NCBI RefSeq assembly: GCF_018603515.1
Contig: NZ_JACATN010000003.1
Span: 806,001 to 870,000 of the forward strand
From: Zobellia barbeyronii
Lineage (GTDB): Bacteria; Bacteroidota; Bacteroidia; Flavobacteriales; Flavobacteriaceae
DNA length: 64,000 nt
Direction of reading: 5' to 3'
The notes beneath the pieces were generated by a model. The model ran no database searches. It worked only from the letters and a program-made list of their open reading frames with translations, and was not told the origin of the DNA. Positions 1-7,932 of this stretch are shown here, piece after piece (position 1 is the stretch's first letter; every line of letters starts with the position of its first letter). Position numbers and translations under genes: made by a program.

Positions 1-1
1 T

Positions 2-586
2 GCATTAATGGTCTTCTCATTTATGGCTTTCGCTCAAAATAATTTGCAAAACAACATTAACGTTAATGGCGCTTACGAATTTAGTATTGCCCCAGAATAT
101 TCTAGCAAGATGATCGTAAGTCTAAATAACGTGTATTACGACACACAGACCATGAACCTTGAAGAAGTAAAAACTAGGTATATGGAAAATTTGACCAAAG
201 CAGGCATAGAGAAGGAGCAGCTTAAAGAAGTTCCTCTTTATTATGCACTTTTGGGTTATGAAAAAGAAGGCACCGTGTACGAGTTCAAAACGAAATCCTT
301 AGAAGAAATGCAGAAGTTTCTTAATGTAAAAGCCATTGGCGTTACACGCTCGGATACGAACCTTGAAGCTCAATTGAGCGACATGCAAATGGCAGAGTAT
401 GCAAAACTTGCTTTTGATGACGCTAAGGCTAAAGCGACAGCTATTGCTCAAAAAATTGGAAGAAAAATTGGAAAAGCAATCTATATTAATGATACGAACT
501 CACAGAAAATAGTAGAATCTATGTACTACGGAAACTCAGAACAGAAGAAAATGTATTACTTATCTGTCTCCTTTGAGTTATTGTAA
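2..586 (+). CDS. SIMPL-like (DUF541-type) secreted protein, 5' end missing
   Basis: The reading frame is open to the left edge, with codons for Ala and Leu before the first visible Met, so the true start lies outside the window. The visible N-terminus is a hydrophobic stretch ending in AFAQN, the tail of a signal peptide, so the mature protein is probably periplasmic or surface exposed. The C-terminal half (AKLAFDDAKAKATAIAQKIG, then GKAIYIND) has the helix and glycine pattern of SIMPL/DUF541 proteins, whose biochemical role is poorly defined. The frame ends at a TAA and is followed by a plus-strand hairpin. Family assignment is by eye and moderately sure; no specific function is claimed. Confidence 0.6.
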   Translation, partial: ALMVFSFMAFAQNNLQNNINVNGAYEFSIAPEYSSKMIVSLNNVYYDTQTMNLEEVKTRYMENLTKAGIEKEQLKEVPLYYALLGYEKEGTVYEFKTKSLEEMQKFLNVKAIGVTRSDTNLEAQLSDMQMAEYAKLAFDDAKAKATAIAQKIGRKIGKAIYINDTNSQKIVESMYYGNSEQKKMYYLSVSFELL

Positions 587-610
587 AGAATGATTATTTA
601 GTAGAAAAAT

Positions 611-661
611 TAAGCCTTCGTAGAATATACTTAATCATGGTATTTTTACGGAGGTTTTTTA
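611..661 (+). terminator. Probable intrinsic terminator after the SIMPL-like gene
   Basis: The arms AAGCCTTCGTA and TACGGAGGTTT pair with G-U wobbles around a loop of roughly 25 nt, and the 3' arm runs into a T stretch. It sits about 30 bases after the stop codon, between convergent genes. Confidence 0.6.
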
Positions 662-706
662 TGCTGACATTTTTGAAGTCAAATAAAACCTAGTAGGATT
701 ATAACA

Positions 707-1684
707 TTACTTTTTTCGGTCCACCACGTAGTTCACCATCAATTCAAGTGAATCTCTATAGGTTGATTTTGGATAGGTAGATAGTATTTTTAATGCTTCT
801 TCTTTAAAATGTAGCATTTTTTGAACAGCATAATCTAAGCCTCCGCTATCCTTTACAAAGGCAATTACTTCTTTGACCCGCTTCTTATCTTTATTATGGT
901 TTTTTACCGAATTGATAAGCCACTTCTTGTCAGATTTTGAACAAATATTAAGTGTATGTATTAAAGGCAATGTCATTTTTTGCTCTTTAATATCTATTCC
1001 CGTAGGTTTCCCTATTTTCTCATCTCCATAGTCAAAGAGATCATCTTTTATCTGAAAAGCCATGCCACAAAGTTCTCCAAACTTTCTAAAAGTTTCCACA
1101 TCTAATGATTGTGGCTGAACCGAACAAGCTCCTAAACTACAGCACGCAGCAATTAAGGTTGCCGTTTTTTGACGGATGATATTATAATATACATCTTCGG
1201 TAATATCTAAACGTCTTGCTTTTTCAATTTGCAATAATTCGCCCTCACTCATTTCGCGTACTGCAACAGATATAATTTTAAGAAGGTCAAAATCTTCATT
1301 ATCTATAGACAGCAAAAGTCCTTTTGACAACAGATAATCACCCACCAAAACAGCAATCTTATTTTTCCAAAGTGCATTTATAGAGAAAAAGCCTCGGCGT
1401 TTATTACTTTCATCAACTACATCATCATGAACCAATGTGGCAGTATGAATGAGTTCTATTACCGATGCACCACGATAGGTGCGTTCGTTAACTTCACCAT
1501 TGTTGAGCATTTTGGCCGTAAGAAATACGAACATGGGTCGCATTTGCTTCCCTTTTCGATTTACAATGTAATAGGTTATGCGATTCAGTAGCGCAACTTT
1601 TGAAGACATCGCCTCACGGAACTTTTCCTCGAAAATTTCCATTTCGTGGTTTACAGGTTCCTTAATTTGCGATACTATTTTCAA
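707..1684 (-). CDS. Polyprenyl (octaprenyl-type) diphosphate synthase
   Basis: Trans-isoprenyl diphosphate synthase that condenses isopentenyl diphosphate units onto an allylic primer, most likely to make the side chain of menaquinone. At 325 residues it has the usual family length. Visible signatures are GKQMRP at residues 45-50 (substrate phosphate binding), the first aspartate-rich motif D87-D88-x-x-D91, and the second motif D214-D215-x-x-D218, both needed for Mg-diphosphate binding. It is transcribed alone, converging with the gene to its left. Product chain length cannot be read reliably from the sequence, so octaprenyl versus solanesyl or heptaprenyl is left open. Confidence 0.9.
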   Translation of the reverse strand: MKIVSQIKEPVNHEMEIFEEKFREAMSSKVALLNRITYYIVNRKGKQMRPMFVFLTAKMLNNGEVNERTYRGASVIELIHTATLVHDDVVDESNKRRGFFSINALWKNKIAVLVGDYLLSKGLLLSIDNEDFDLLKIISVAVREMSEGELLQIEKARRLDITEDVYYNIIRQKTATLIAACCSLGACSVQPQSLDVETFRKFGELCGMAFQIKDDLFDYGDEKIGKPTGIDIKEQKMTLPLIHTLNICSKSDKKWLINSVKNHNKDKKRVKEVIAFVKDSGGLDYAVQKMLHFKEEALKILSTYPKSTYRDSLELMVNYVVDRKK

Positions 1685-1862
1685 AAAATCGAGTTTTGTT
1701 TGCTACCTATTTTAAGCGCATAAATTTAGGTAAAAAGAAAAGAGTACATCGTATGCTTGCAGCAGTAATCACAAAAAGCATATCAGTTACTCCCAATATG
1801 AATTTCAATGTGAGAAATACTTACAATTTGAAGTAAAGATATAAGTACAGAAATTTAACGCC

Positions 1863-2903
1863 TTATTGTTTATTGGCCAATTGACCACAAGCTGCATCAA
1901 TATCCTTACCTCTAGACCGTCGCACAGTTACCACTATACCATTTCTTTCCAAGGTGTTCACGTACATATCTATTGCACCATTTGATGCTTGCTGAAACTC
2001 TCCATCATCTATAGGGTTATACTCTATAAGATTCACTTTTGAAGGCGCAAATTTACAGAAGCTCACCAAGGCATCCACATCAGACTGAGAATCATTAATT
2101 CCCTCCCAAACAACATACTCATAGGTAATCCTACTTTTTGTTTTAGAATACCAATATTCCAATGCTTCTCTTAAGTCCGCTAAAGTAAAAGTAGCGTTGA
2201 AAGGCATTATTGACGTGCGGATTTCATCAATAGCAGAATGCAATGAAACCGCCAATTTAAACTTCACCTCATCATCTGCCATCTTACGAATCATCTTGGG
2301 CACACCAGATGTAGAGACAGTAATACGTTTAGGAGACATACCTAAGCCTTCTGGAGAAGTTATCTTGTCTATGGCTTTCAATACATTATTATAATTCATG
2401 AGCGGCTCGCCCATACCCATAAAAACAATATTACTTAAAGGCTTGTCAAAATACAGGCGACTCTCATTATCTATGGCAACCACCTGATCGTAAATTTCAT
2501 CAGGATTTAGATTACGCATACGCTTTAAACGCGATGTTGCACAAAACCGGCAATCAAGACTACAACCTACTTGACTAGATACACAAGCTGTAGTTCTAGT
2601 TTTAGTTGGAATAAGAACCGACTCTACTACCAGGTCATCATGCAAACGAACGGCATTTTTAATCGTGCCGTCATTACTACGCTGCATTAAATCTACCTTA
2701 ATGTGATTGATCACAAAATTAGCTTCCAGCATATCTCTAGTTTCCTTTGAGAGATTAGTCATCCCCTCAAAAGAATGAGCAGCTTTCTGCCACAGCCATT
2801 CATATACCTGATTACCACGAAAAGCCTTGTCTCCATTAGAAACAAAGAAATCGCGTAATTGTTCTTTGGTAAGTGCCCGTATGTCCTTTTTTTGTGCCTT
2901 CAC
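1863..2903 (-). CDS. rlmN: 23S rRNA (adenine2503-C2) methyltransferase RlmN
   Basis: Radical SAM enzyme that methylates C2 of A2503 in 23S rRNA and, in characterised homologues, A37 of some tRNAs. The CxxxCxxC cluster motif is C114-x3-C118-x2-C121. The second catalytic cysteine near the C-terminus is C339 in DIDAACGQ, matching the cysteine that forms the methyl-transfer intermediate in E. coli. The 346-residue length is normal. The start is GTG: an in-frame TAA lies two codons upstream and the conserved sequence KKDIRALTKEQLRDFF begins a few residues in. A terminator-like hairpin ends only about 12 bases before the start, which is unusual. Confidence 0.95.
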   Translation of the reverse strand: MKAQKKDIRALTKEQLRDFFVSNGDKAFRGNQVYEWLWQKAAHSFEGMTNLSKETRDMLEANFVINHIKVDLMQRSNDGTIKNAVRLHDDLVVESVLIPTKTRTTACVSSQVGCSLDCRFCATSRLKRMRNLNPDEIYDQVVAIDNESRLYFDKPLSNIVFMGMGEPLMNYNNVLKAIDKITSPEGLGMSPKRITVSTSGVPKMIRKMADDEVKFKLAVSLHSAIDEIRTSIMPFNATFTLADLREALEYWYSKTKSRITYEYVVWEGINDSQSDVDALVSFCKFAPSKVNLIEYNPIDDGEFQQASNGAIDMYVNTLERNGIVVTVRRSRGKDIDAACGQLANKQ

Positions 2904-2915
2904 ATTTTAGAAACT

Positions 2916-2959
2916 AAAAACCCTTCTATACTTTTCAATAAAATATAAAGAAGGGTTTT
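2916..2959 (-). terminator. Intrinsic terminator after queA, directly abutting rlmN
   Basis: On the minus strand the arms AAAACCCTTCT and AGAAGGGTTTT enclose an AT-rich loop and run into TTTTT. It lies 32 bases after the queA stop and about 12 bases before the rlmN GTG, so it can act either as the queA terminator or as an attenuator for rlmN. Confidence 0.85.
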
Positions 2960-2991
2960 AAAAAATTTATGTTTTTACCAGTTTGGTAAAA

Positions 2992-4041
2992 CTAGATAAT
3001 TAGCATTGCATCACCATAAGAATAGAACTTGTACTGCTCTAAAATGGCTTCTTTGTATGCTTTCTTCATTAAATCATGACCTATGAAAGCAGATACCATC
3101 ATCAACAAAGTTGATTTAGGCAAGTGAAAGTTAGTTACCATACAGTTTGCAATACTGAATTCGTATGGAGGAAAGACAAACTTATTTGTCCAACCATCAA
3201 ACGTATTCAATGTATGTTGTGAAGAAACTGCACTTTCAAGTCCACGCATTACCGTAGTACCTACAGCACAAATACGTTTTTTCTTTTTCTGAGCATTGTT
3301 AACTATCTCTGTAGCTTTCTCATCAATAAAAAGTTCTTCGCTATCCATTTTATGTTTAGACAGGTCTTCAACCTCAACAGGGTTGAAAGTACCTAAACCA
3401 ACATGAAGCGTTACTTCTGCAAAATCAATTCCTTTAATCTCAAGACGCTTTAATAAGTGCTTTGAGAAGTGAAGACCTGCAGTTGGTGCCGCAACAGCTC
3501 CTTCATGCTTTGCATATATAGTTTGATAACGATCCTCATCTTCCGGCTCTACATCTCTCTTGATGTATTTTGGCAATGGAGTTTGACCTAATTCACGAAG
3601 TTTTCTTCTGAAATCGATATAAGAACCATCATAAAGAAAACGCAATGTTCTACCTCTAGATGTTGTGTTATCTATAACCTCAGCTACTAACGTCTCATCT
3701 TCTCCAAAGTACAACTTGTTACCGATACGTATTTTACGAGCTGGATCAACAAGAACATCCCAAAGACGTTGTTCTTCGTTTAACTCACGCAACAAAAACA
3801 CTTCGATTCTTGCACCAGTTTTCTCTTTATTCCCGTATAAACGAGCAGGAAAAACCTTAGTGTTATTCAAAACCATTACATCGCCTTCATCAAAATAATT
3901 GATAAGGTCTTTGAACATTTTATGTTCTATTTTTCCGGTTTCACGGTGAATAACCATTAATTTGGACTCATCCCTGTTTTCTGCAGGATACTCGGCCAAT
4001 AAATTATCAGGTAATTCAAAATGGAAGTGCGATAGTTTCAT
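2992..4041 (-). CDS. queA: S-adenosylmethionine:tRNA ribosyltransferase-isomerase QueA
   Basis: Transfers and isomerises the ribosyl moiety of SAM onto preQ1-modified tRNA to give epoxyqueuosine in queuosine synthesis. The 349-residue length and the sequence throughout are typical: [11 protein letters not shown] and [17 protein letters not shown] at the N-terminus, [11 protein letters not shown] around residue 185, [10 protein letters not shown]-like [12 protein letters not shown], and a C-terminal [16 protein letters not shown] region. It appears monocistronic: it has its own promoter-like sequence upstream and a strong hairpin downstream. No preQ1 riboswitch was recognised in the 171-base upstream gap. 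Confidence 0.97.
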   Translation of the reverse strand: MKLSHFHFELPDNLLAEYPAENRDESKLMVIHRETGKIEHKMFKDLINYFDEGDVMVLNNTKVFPARLYGNKEKTGARIEVFLLRELNEEQRLWDVLVDPARKIRIGNKLYFGEDETLVAEVIDNTTSRGRTLRFLYDGSYIDFRRKLRELGQTPLPKYIKRDVEPEDEDRYQTIYAKHEGAVAAPTAGLHFSKHLLKRLEIKGIDFAEVTLHVGLGTFNPVEVEDLSKHKMDSEELFIDEKATEIVNNAQKKKKRICAVGTTVMRGLESAVSSQHTLNTFDGWTNKFVFPPYEFSIANCMVTNFHLPKSTLLMMVSAFIGHDLMKKAYKEAILEQYKFYSYGDAMLII

Positions 4042-4072
4042 CTATGAAATTTAGTTAAGTGTTTTGCGGTTG

Positions 4073-4104
4073 CAAATATACGATGTGCGAATAGGCGTTG
4101 TCAA
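4073..4104 (-). promoter_or_regulatory. Bacteroidota-type promoter of queA
   Basis: Minus-strand TTG (4104-4102), a 21-base spacer, then TATATTTG (4080-4073). This fits the TTG / TAnnTTTG promoter consensus of Bacteroidota, and it lies 32 bases before the queA start. Confidence 0.6.
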
Positions 4105-4212
4105 GTAAAACAGCGATTATATTGACACTTACCTTTTTACAATCATCAATTAATTAACCAACTTATTGCAAAAAAGCAAAAACAAAACCGTAAAAACTTG
4201 ATTATTAAATAT

Positions 4213-5442
4213 TTATATAGATTTTGAGACAAATCCCAATTTCTCTAAATCTTTCCAAAAGTCTGGGTATGATTTTGAAACTACTCCTGCATCGTTAACA
4301 AACAACGGTACTTTCATTGCTAAAGGAGCAAATGCCATGGCCATTCTATGATCATTGTAAGTATCTATTGCAATGTCTGCATTCATTGTATCAGACAAAC
4401 TTAATGTCAACTCTTTTTCCGTCACCGTAATGTTTGCACCAAGTTTTGAAAGTTCTGTATGCAATGCTTCCAAGCGATCAGTTTCTTTAATTTTAAGGGT
4501 ATGCAAACCCGTTAAATGACACTCCATTCCTAAACCAAAACAAGTAACAGCTATGGTTTGGGCAATATCAGGTGCATTGCTTAAATCAAATTGAACCTTT
4601 TGCTCTTTCGGGTTTTCAATTTTTCTAAGAATTACATTATTCCCTTCGAATTGAGTTTCTACACCAAATTCGGTATATAACTCCTGAAGTGCGCTATCTC
4701 CTTGGAGGCTATTATTTTTATATGCAGATAAGGTAATTTCACTACCTACCTCACTCAAAGCTACAATACTGTAATAGTAAGAAGCAGAACTCCAATCGGA
4801 CTCCACAACTAAACTAACGTCATCAACACTTGCTTTTGGTGACACCTTGATTGTGTTCCCTTCAAAAGAATTTTCTATCCCAATTTGAGACAAAAGAGCC
4901 AATGTCATTTTTATGTAAGGAACCGATGTAATCTTGCCCACTAAATCTAGTTCCAGTCCATTTTGCAGGCTGGGAGCAATTAGTAAAAGAGAAGAAATAT
5001 ATTGGCTACTAATATTAGCAGGTAGACTTACCTGGCTTTTTATCAACTTTTTTCCTTTGATACGAATTGGTGGGTATCCATCATTCTTTTCATACGAAAT
5101 TTCCGCACCTAAACTCTGCAACGCCTCTACCAAAACCTTTACAGGTCTTTCGGTCATACGTTGCGATCCAGTAAGGGTTACTTCTTTTCCTTCTTGCGAA
5201 GCAAAATACCCAGTAAGGAAACGCATTGCAGTACCAGCATGATGAATATCTACTACGCCGTTCTCTATCTTAAGTCCCTTTTGCATAACCTCAGCATCAT
5301 CTGAATTTGAAAGGTTTTTTATGCTAATATTTGGGTATAACGCCTGCAACAACAAAGACCGGTTAGATTCACTTTTAGAGCCGGTAATCTGAATGTTATT
5401 ATGTAGTAATTTGTTTGACGGAGCGGATAGGTGTAGTTTCAA
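4213..5442 (-). CDS. aroA: 3-phosphoshikimate 1-carboxyvinyltransferase (EPSP synthase)
   Basis: Sixth step of the shikimate pathway, joining shikimate-3-phosphate and phosphoenolpyruvate. N-terminal substrate residues are in TGSKSESNR (K23, R28). The GTAMRFLTGYF segment around residue 70 is the conserved PEP loop region, and KETDRLEAL plus NDHRMAMAFAPLA in the C-terminal half are signature strings. At 409 residues it is slightly shorter than E. coli AroA but complete. It lies downstream of the MazG-like gene on the same strand, separated by 104 bases containing two hairpins. It supplies chorismate to the aromatic operon located at 11.6-15.6 kb. Confidence 0.96.
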   Translation of the reverse strand: MKLHLSAPSNKLLHNNIQITGSKSESNRSLLLQALYPNISIKNLSNSDDAEVMQKGLKIENGVVDIHHAGTAMRFLTGYFASQEGKEVTLTGSQRMTERPVKVLVEALQSLGAEISYEKNDGYPPIRIKGKKLIKSQVSLPANISSQYISSLLLIAPSLQNGLELDLVGKITSVPYIKMTLALLSQIGIENSFEGNTIKVSPKASVDDVSLVVESDWSSASYYYSIVALSEVGSEITLSAYKNNSLQGDSALQELYTEFGVETQFEGNNVILRKIENPKEQKVQFDLSNAPDIAQTIAVTCFGLGMECHLTGLHTLKIKETDRLEALHTELSKLGANITVTEKELTLSLSDTMNADIAIDTYNDHRMAMAFAPLAMKVPLFVNDAGVVSKSYPDFWKDLEKLGFVSKSI

Positions 5443-5472
5443 AAGCTGTTCTCTTTAATAGATTCTTAAAAT

Positions 5473-5525
5473 AGGTAGATTTGCTTCCAAATCTACCTCT
5501 CTACCCCAGTGTACACAGGGTAAAA
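5473..5525 (-). other. Intergenic double hairpin between the MazG-like gene and aroA
   Basis: An 11-bp perfect inverted repeat (AGGTAGATTTG 5473-5483, CAAATCTACCT 5488-5498, 4-base loop) is followed by a second dyad centred on GTGTACAC with flanking TACCC/GGGTA. Neither has a convincing T-run, so this looks like an RNA processing or regulatory element rather than a clean terminator. Confidence 0.45.
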
Positions 5526-5546
5526 TTCAAGTTGCCAAATATAGCA

Positions 5547-5873
5547 CTATTTAAGCTTTTCATTATTGTGATGACGGTCATGATCTCGTTTTGTTTTCAA
5601 ATCGAGTTTTTTATCAAAAGCATCTTGAAGGTCAACACCTGTTTGATTCGCTAAACAGAGCGTTACAAAAAGGACATCGGCTAGTTCTTCTCCAAGATCC
5701 TTGTTCTTGTCCGACTCTTTTTCACTCTGCTCTCCGTACCTACGAGCTATTATACGAGCCACCTCACCTACTTCTTCCGTAAGTTGCGCCATATTAGTAA
5801 GTTCGTTAAAGTAACGAACACCATGCTCTTTAATCCAGTTATCTACCCTTTCCTGAGCTTTCTGTAGTTCCAT
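5547..5873 (-). CDS. MazG-like nucleoside triphosphate pyrophosphohydrolase
   Basis: Small all-alpha NTP pyrophosphohydrolase of 108 residues, a single MazG-type domain. The metal-binding signature is visible as E33-E34-x-x-E37 (TEEVGEVARII) and E62-E63-x-x-D66 (GEELADVLF). Such enzymes clear non-canonical or excess (d)NTPs; the exact substrate cannot be told. Its start overlaps the end of the upstream DUF3857 gene by 35 bases, which suggests co-transcription and translational coupling. The C-terminus is short and basic/His-rich (KRDHDRHHNNEK). Annotation of the domain is confident, physiological role is not. Confidence 0.88.
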   Translation of the reverse strand: MELQKAQERVDNWIKEHGVRYFNELTNMAQLTEEVGEVARIIARRYGEQSEKESDKNKDLGEELADVLFVTLCLANQTGVDLQDAFDKKLDLKTKRDHDRHHNNEKLK

Positions 5874-7902
5874 TAGAAGTAATTTTTGATAAAACTACTT
5901 TTTCTGTTTGTTTTTCAACGATATTTTTAAACAATTCTTTTAAGCCGTTGTAGTAGCTTGCAGCTATCACCGCTTGGTTTATCTTAACATCAACCCTAAG
6001 TTGTACTGCTGTTCCATTATCTAAAACTTGATATTGAAATCCTCCTATATTATCAACCATTGTCATGTTTGCACTTTCTGGCAAAGATGTTATTTTGTAA
6101 CCTTCAGGAATCGCTATGTTCACGGTATATTTTTCTCTCCATGGAAAGCTAAAATCTATTGGATATTCTCTTTTTTCCAGTTTAAAAGGATTTTCGTTCA
6201 TCGCAAGATGAAATAAAGGCGAAAAGTATATCTTATCACCCACAACGTCTGCTTGGTTGTCTAGCGAAAAACTATAACTCTCTAAAACAGGTTTTCCCAT
6301 ACTGCCTTTATTTTTAATAGAGTAATCAGATATTTCCATTCCATTGTTTTTGTTTTCCAATTTCTCTAGGTAATCATCTTCTACACTGTTGGCATATTTA
6401 TTTCTGAACAAATAGGCATTATAGTCTCTATTACTATGTCTTACTTTCCCCTCAATACTCCCATTTTCTTTTAAGTTAATACTTAACTGTACACTTTCCT
6501 CAGAAAGGTTTTTAGGAAAAAGATCTACCAAAACTATAGAGCCATCTTTTTGGATTTTCCTTCCAAACCAGTTTAGCGCTCTTGTTGGCAACAAATTAGG
6601 CCTAGTATACTTATTGGTTGCATCTAACAATATTAGATTCCCATCTATTTCAACCGAAGCAATTACGTAGTTAAAACCTTCTCTAGTAGGAGACATAGGA
6701 ACCCCATGACTTCGTGTACTTACCAATACAGGACTAGCGCTTAGGCCAGCTTCTTGGAGCATTGCTGTTAACATAAGGTTTATATCTGCAATATTACCAG
6801 ACTGTTCTTTATATGCAGTTTTCACTCCTTTATCTACATAATATCCGTAAATATTATTCCAATTCATGCGCCCCTGTACATGTGAGAAGATAGCCCCCAT
6901 CAATTCAGTCTCGGTAGATGTTTCACCCCGTAAAACCTCAAGCTCATCTTTAAAATATCTTGTAGATTTTAATTGCCCTCCAAAATTATCACTTTCATAT
7001 ATTTTCTTAATTACATCTTCCCATGTGGTGGTATAGTTTTCCTGTAGTTGCTGAGGAAATTTCACATACTGAAGTTCATAATTAACAGAGCTCCTATAAT
7101 TATTCATAGCATTCACAAACGGCTCCTCTTTTAAAGCAGGTATGTTGGTCATGTTATAATTAGTAATATTCACTTTATAATCTATGCTTTGACCAGAGTA
7201 TTCTGTAGATGTTACTCCCCATCCCCCACCACTTGTAGTTCTAGATTTATTTGTGAAATTTATTTTATCAGACTTTGTGCTATACTTTGGATTCACCGCT
7301 AGATATCCTTTCATGTTTGGTTTAAAAACAAAATACTCTGGGGCTGAAATACTGATTTCTTGTTGTTTTATAGGTATGTCATATTGAAGTGCAATTTCAT
7401 CTATTGAATAATAAAAGGGAGATGTTATTCTATATTGATACTCAATTACACAACCTTCTTTTACATTTGGAAGCGTAAATTTTTCTTCATTTCTATACTT
7501 ATTTAATTCTGTCGTGAAAATAGCAGATTTTTCCATTTTGCTCTTTTCAATTTTACCATTCTTCAATGTATGGGTATATGCTTTTAACCCAGAAACAGTT
7601 TCTATATCATTATTATTTCTGTACAAAGATTGAGACACAGTGGCGTAATCAAACCCCGCTTTATCATAAATTTTAATTCTTTCAAATACTTCTGTAACGA
7701 CACTAAATCCAGCTCCTTGGATATAATTAAATCTAATATCCTTACTTCTATACAAAACGGTTGCCGTTGCAGAAGAATCGCGAGGATTAAAGGTCTCTTT
7801 TAACTCTTCTTCGGAAACTTTTCCAAATTTAAATTCCTGCGCGTTACCAGAAAATGAAATGGCAAGAAGAACTAACAAAACGGTTGTTCGAAGTTGTATC
7901 AT
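5839..7902 (-). CDS. Secreted DUF3857 / transglutaminase-like domain protein (paralogue 1)
   Basis: 687 residues. A signal peptide (LLVLLAISFSGNAQ) leads into a DUF3857 beta-sandwich region (about 60-260), followed by a transglutaminase-core-like helical domain (about 290-420; TAYKEQSGNIADINLMLTAM and SPVLVSTRSHG) and a C-terminal beta-rich DUF3858-like region. The canonical transglutaminase Cys is replaced: where the paralogue has YGDCKGL, this one has SGNIADIN, so it is probably not catalytically competent. It follows its paralogue at 7933 by 30 bases and overlaps the MazG-like gene. Role unknown; such proteins are common in Bacteroidota envelopes. Confidence 0.85.
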   Translation of the reverse strand: MIQLRTTVLLVLLAISFSGNAQEFKFGKVSEEELKETFNPRDSSATATVLYRSKDIRFNYIQGAGFSVVTEVFERIKIYDKAGFDYATVSQSLYRNNNDIETVSGLKAYTHTLKNGKIEKSKMEKSAIFTTELNKYRNEEKFTLPNVKEGCVIEYQYRITSPFYYSIDEIALQYDIPIKQQEISISAPEYFVFKPNMKGYLAVNPKYSTKSDKINFTNKSRTTSGGGWGVTSTEYSGQSIDYKVNITNYNMTNIPALKEEPFVNAMNNYRSSVNYELQYVKFPQQLQENYTTTWEDVIKKIYESDNFGGQLKSTRYFKDELEVLRGETSTETELMGAIFSHVQGRMNWNNIYGYYVDKGVKTAYKEQSGNIADINLMLTAMLQEAGLSASPVLVSTRSHGVPMSPTREGFNYVIASVEIDGNLILLDATNKYTRPNLLPTRALNWFGRKIQKDGSIVLVDLFPKNLSEESVQLSINLKENGSIEGKVRHSNRDYNAYLFRNKYANSVEDDYLEKLENKNNGMEISDYSIKNKGSMGKPVLESYSFSLDNQADVVGDKIYFSPLFHLAMNENPFKLEKREYPIDFSFPWREKYTVNIAIPEGYKITSLPESANMTMVDNIGGFQYQVLDNGTAVQLRVDVKINQAVIAASYYNGLKELFKNIVEKQTEKVVLSKITSNGTTESSGKGR

Positions 7903-7932
7903 ACGTATGGTTTTTTTATTACGGTGGTTTGG

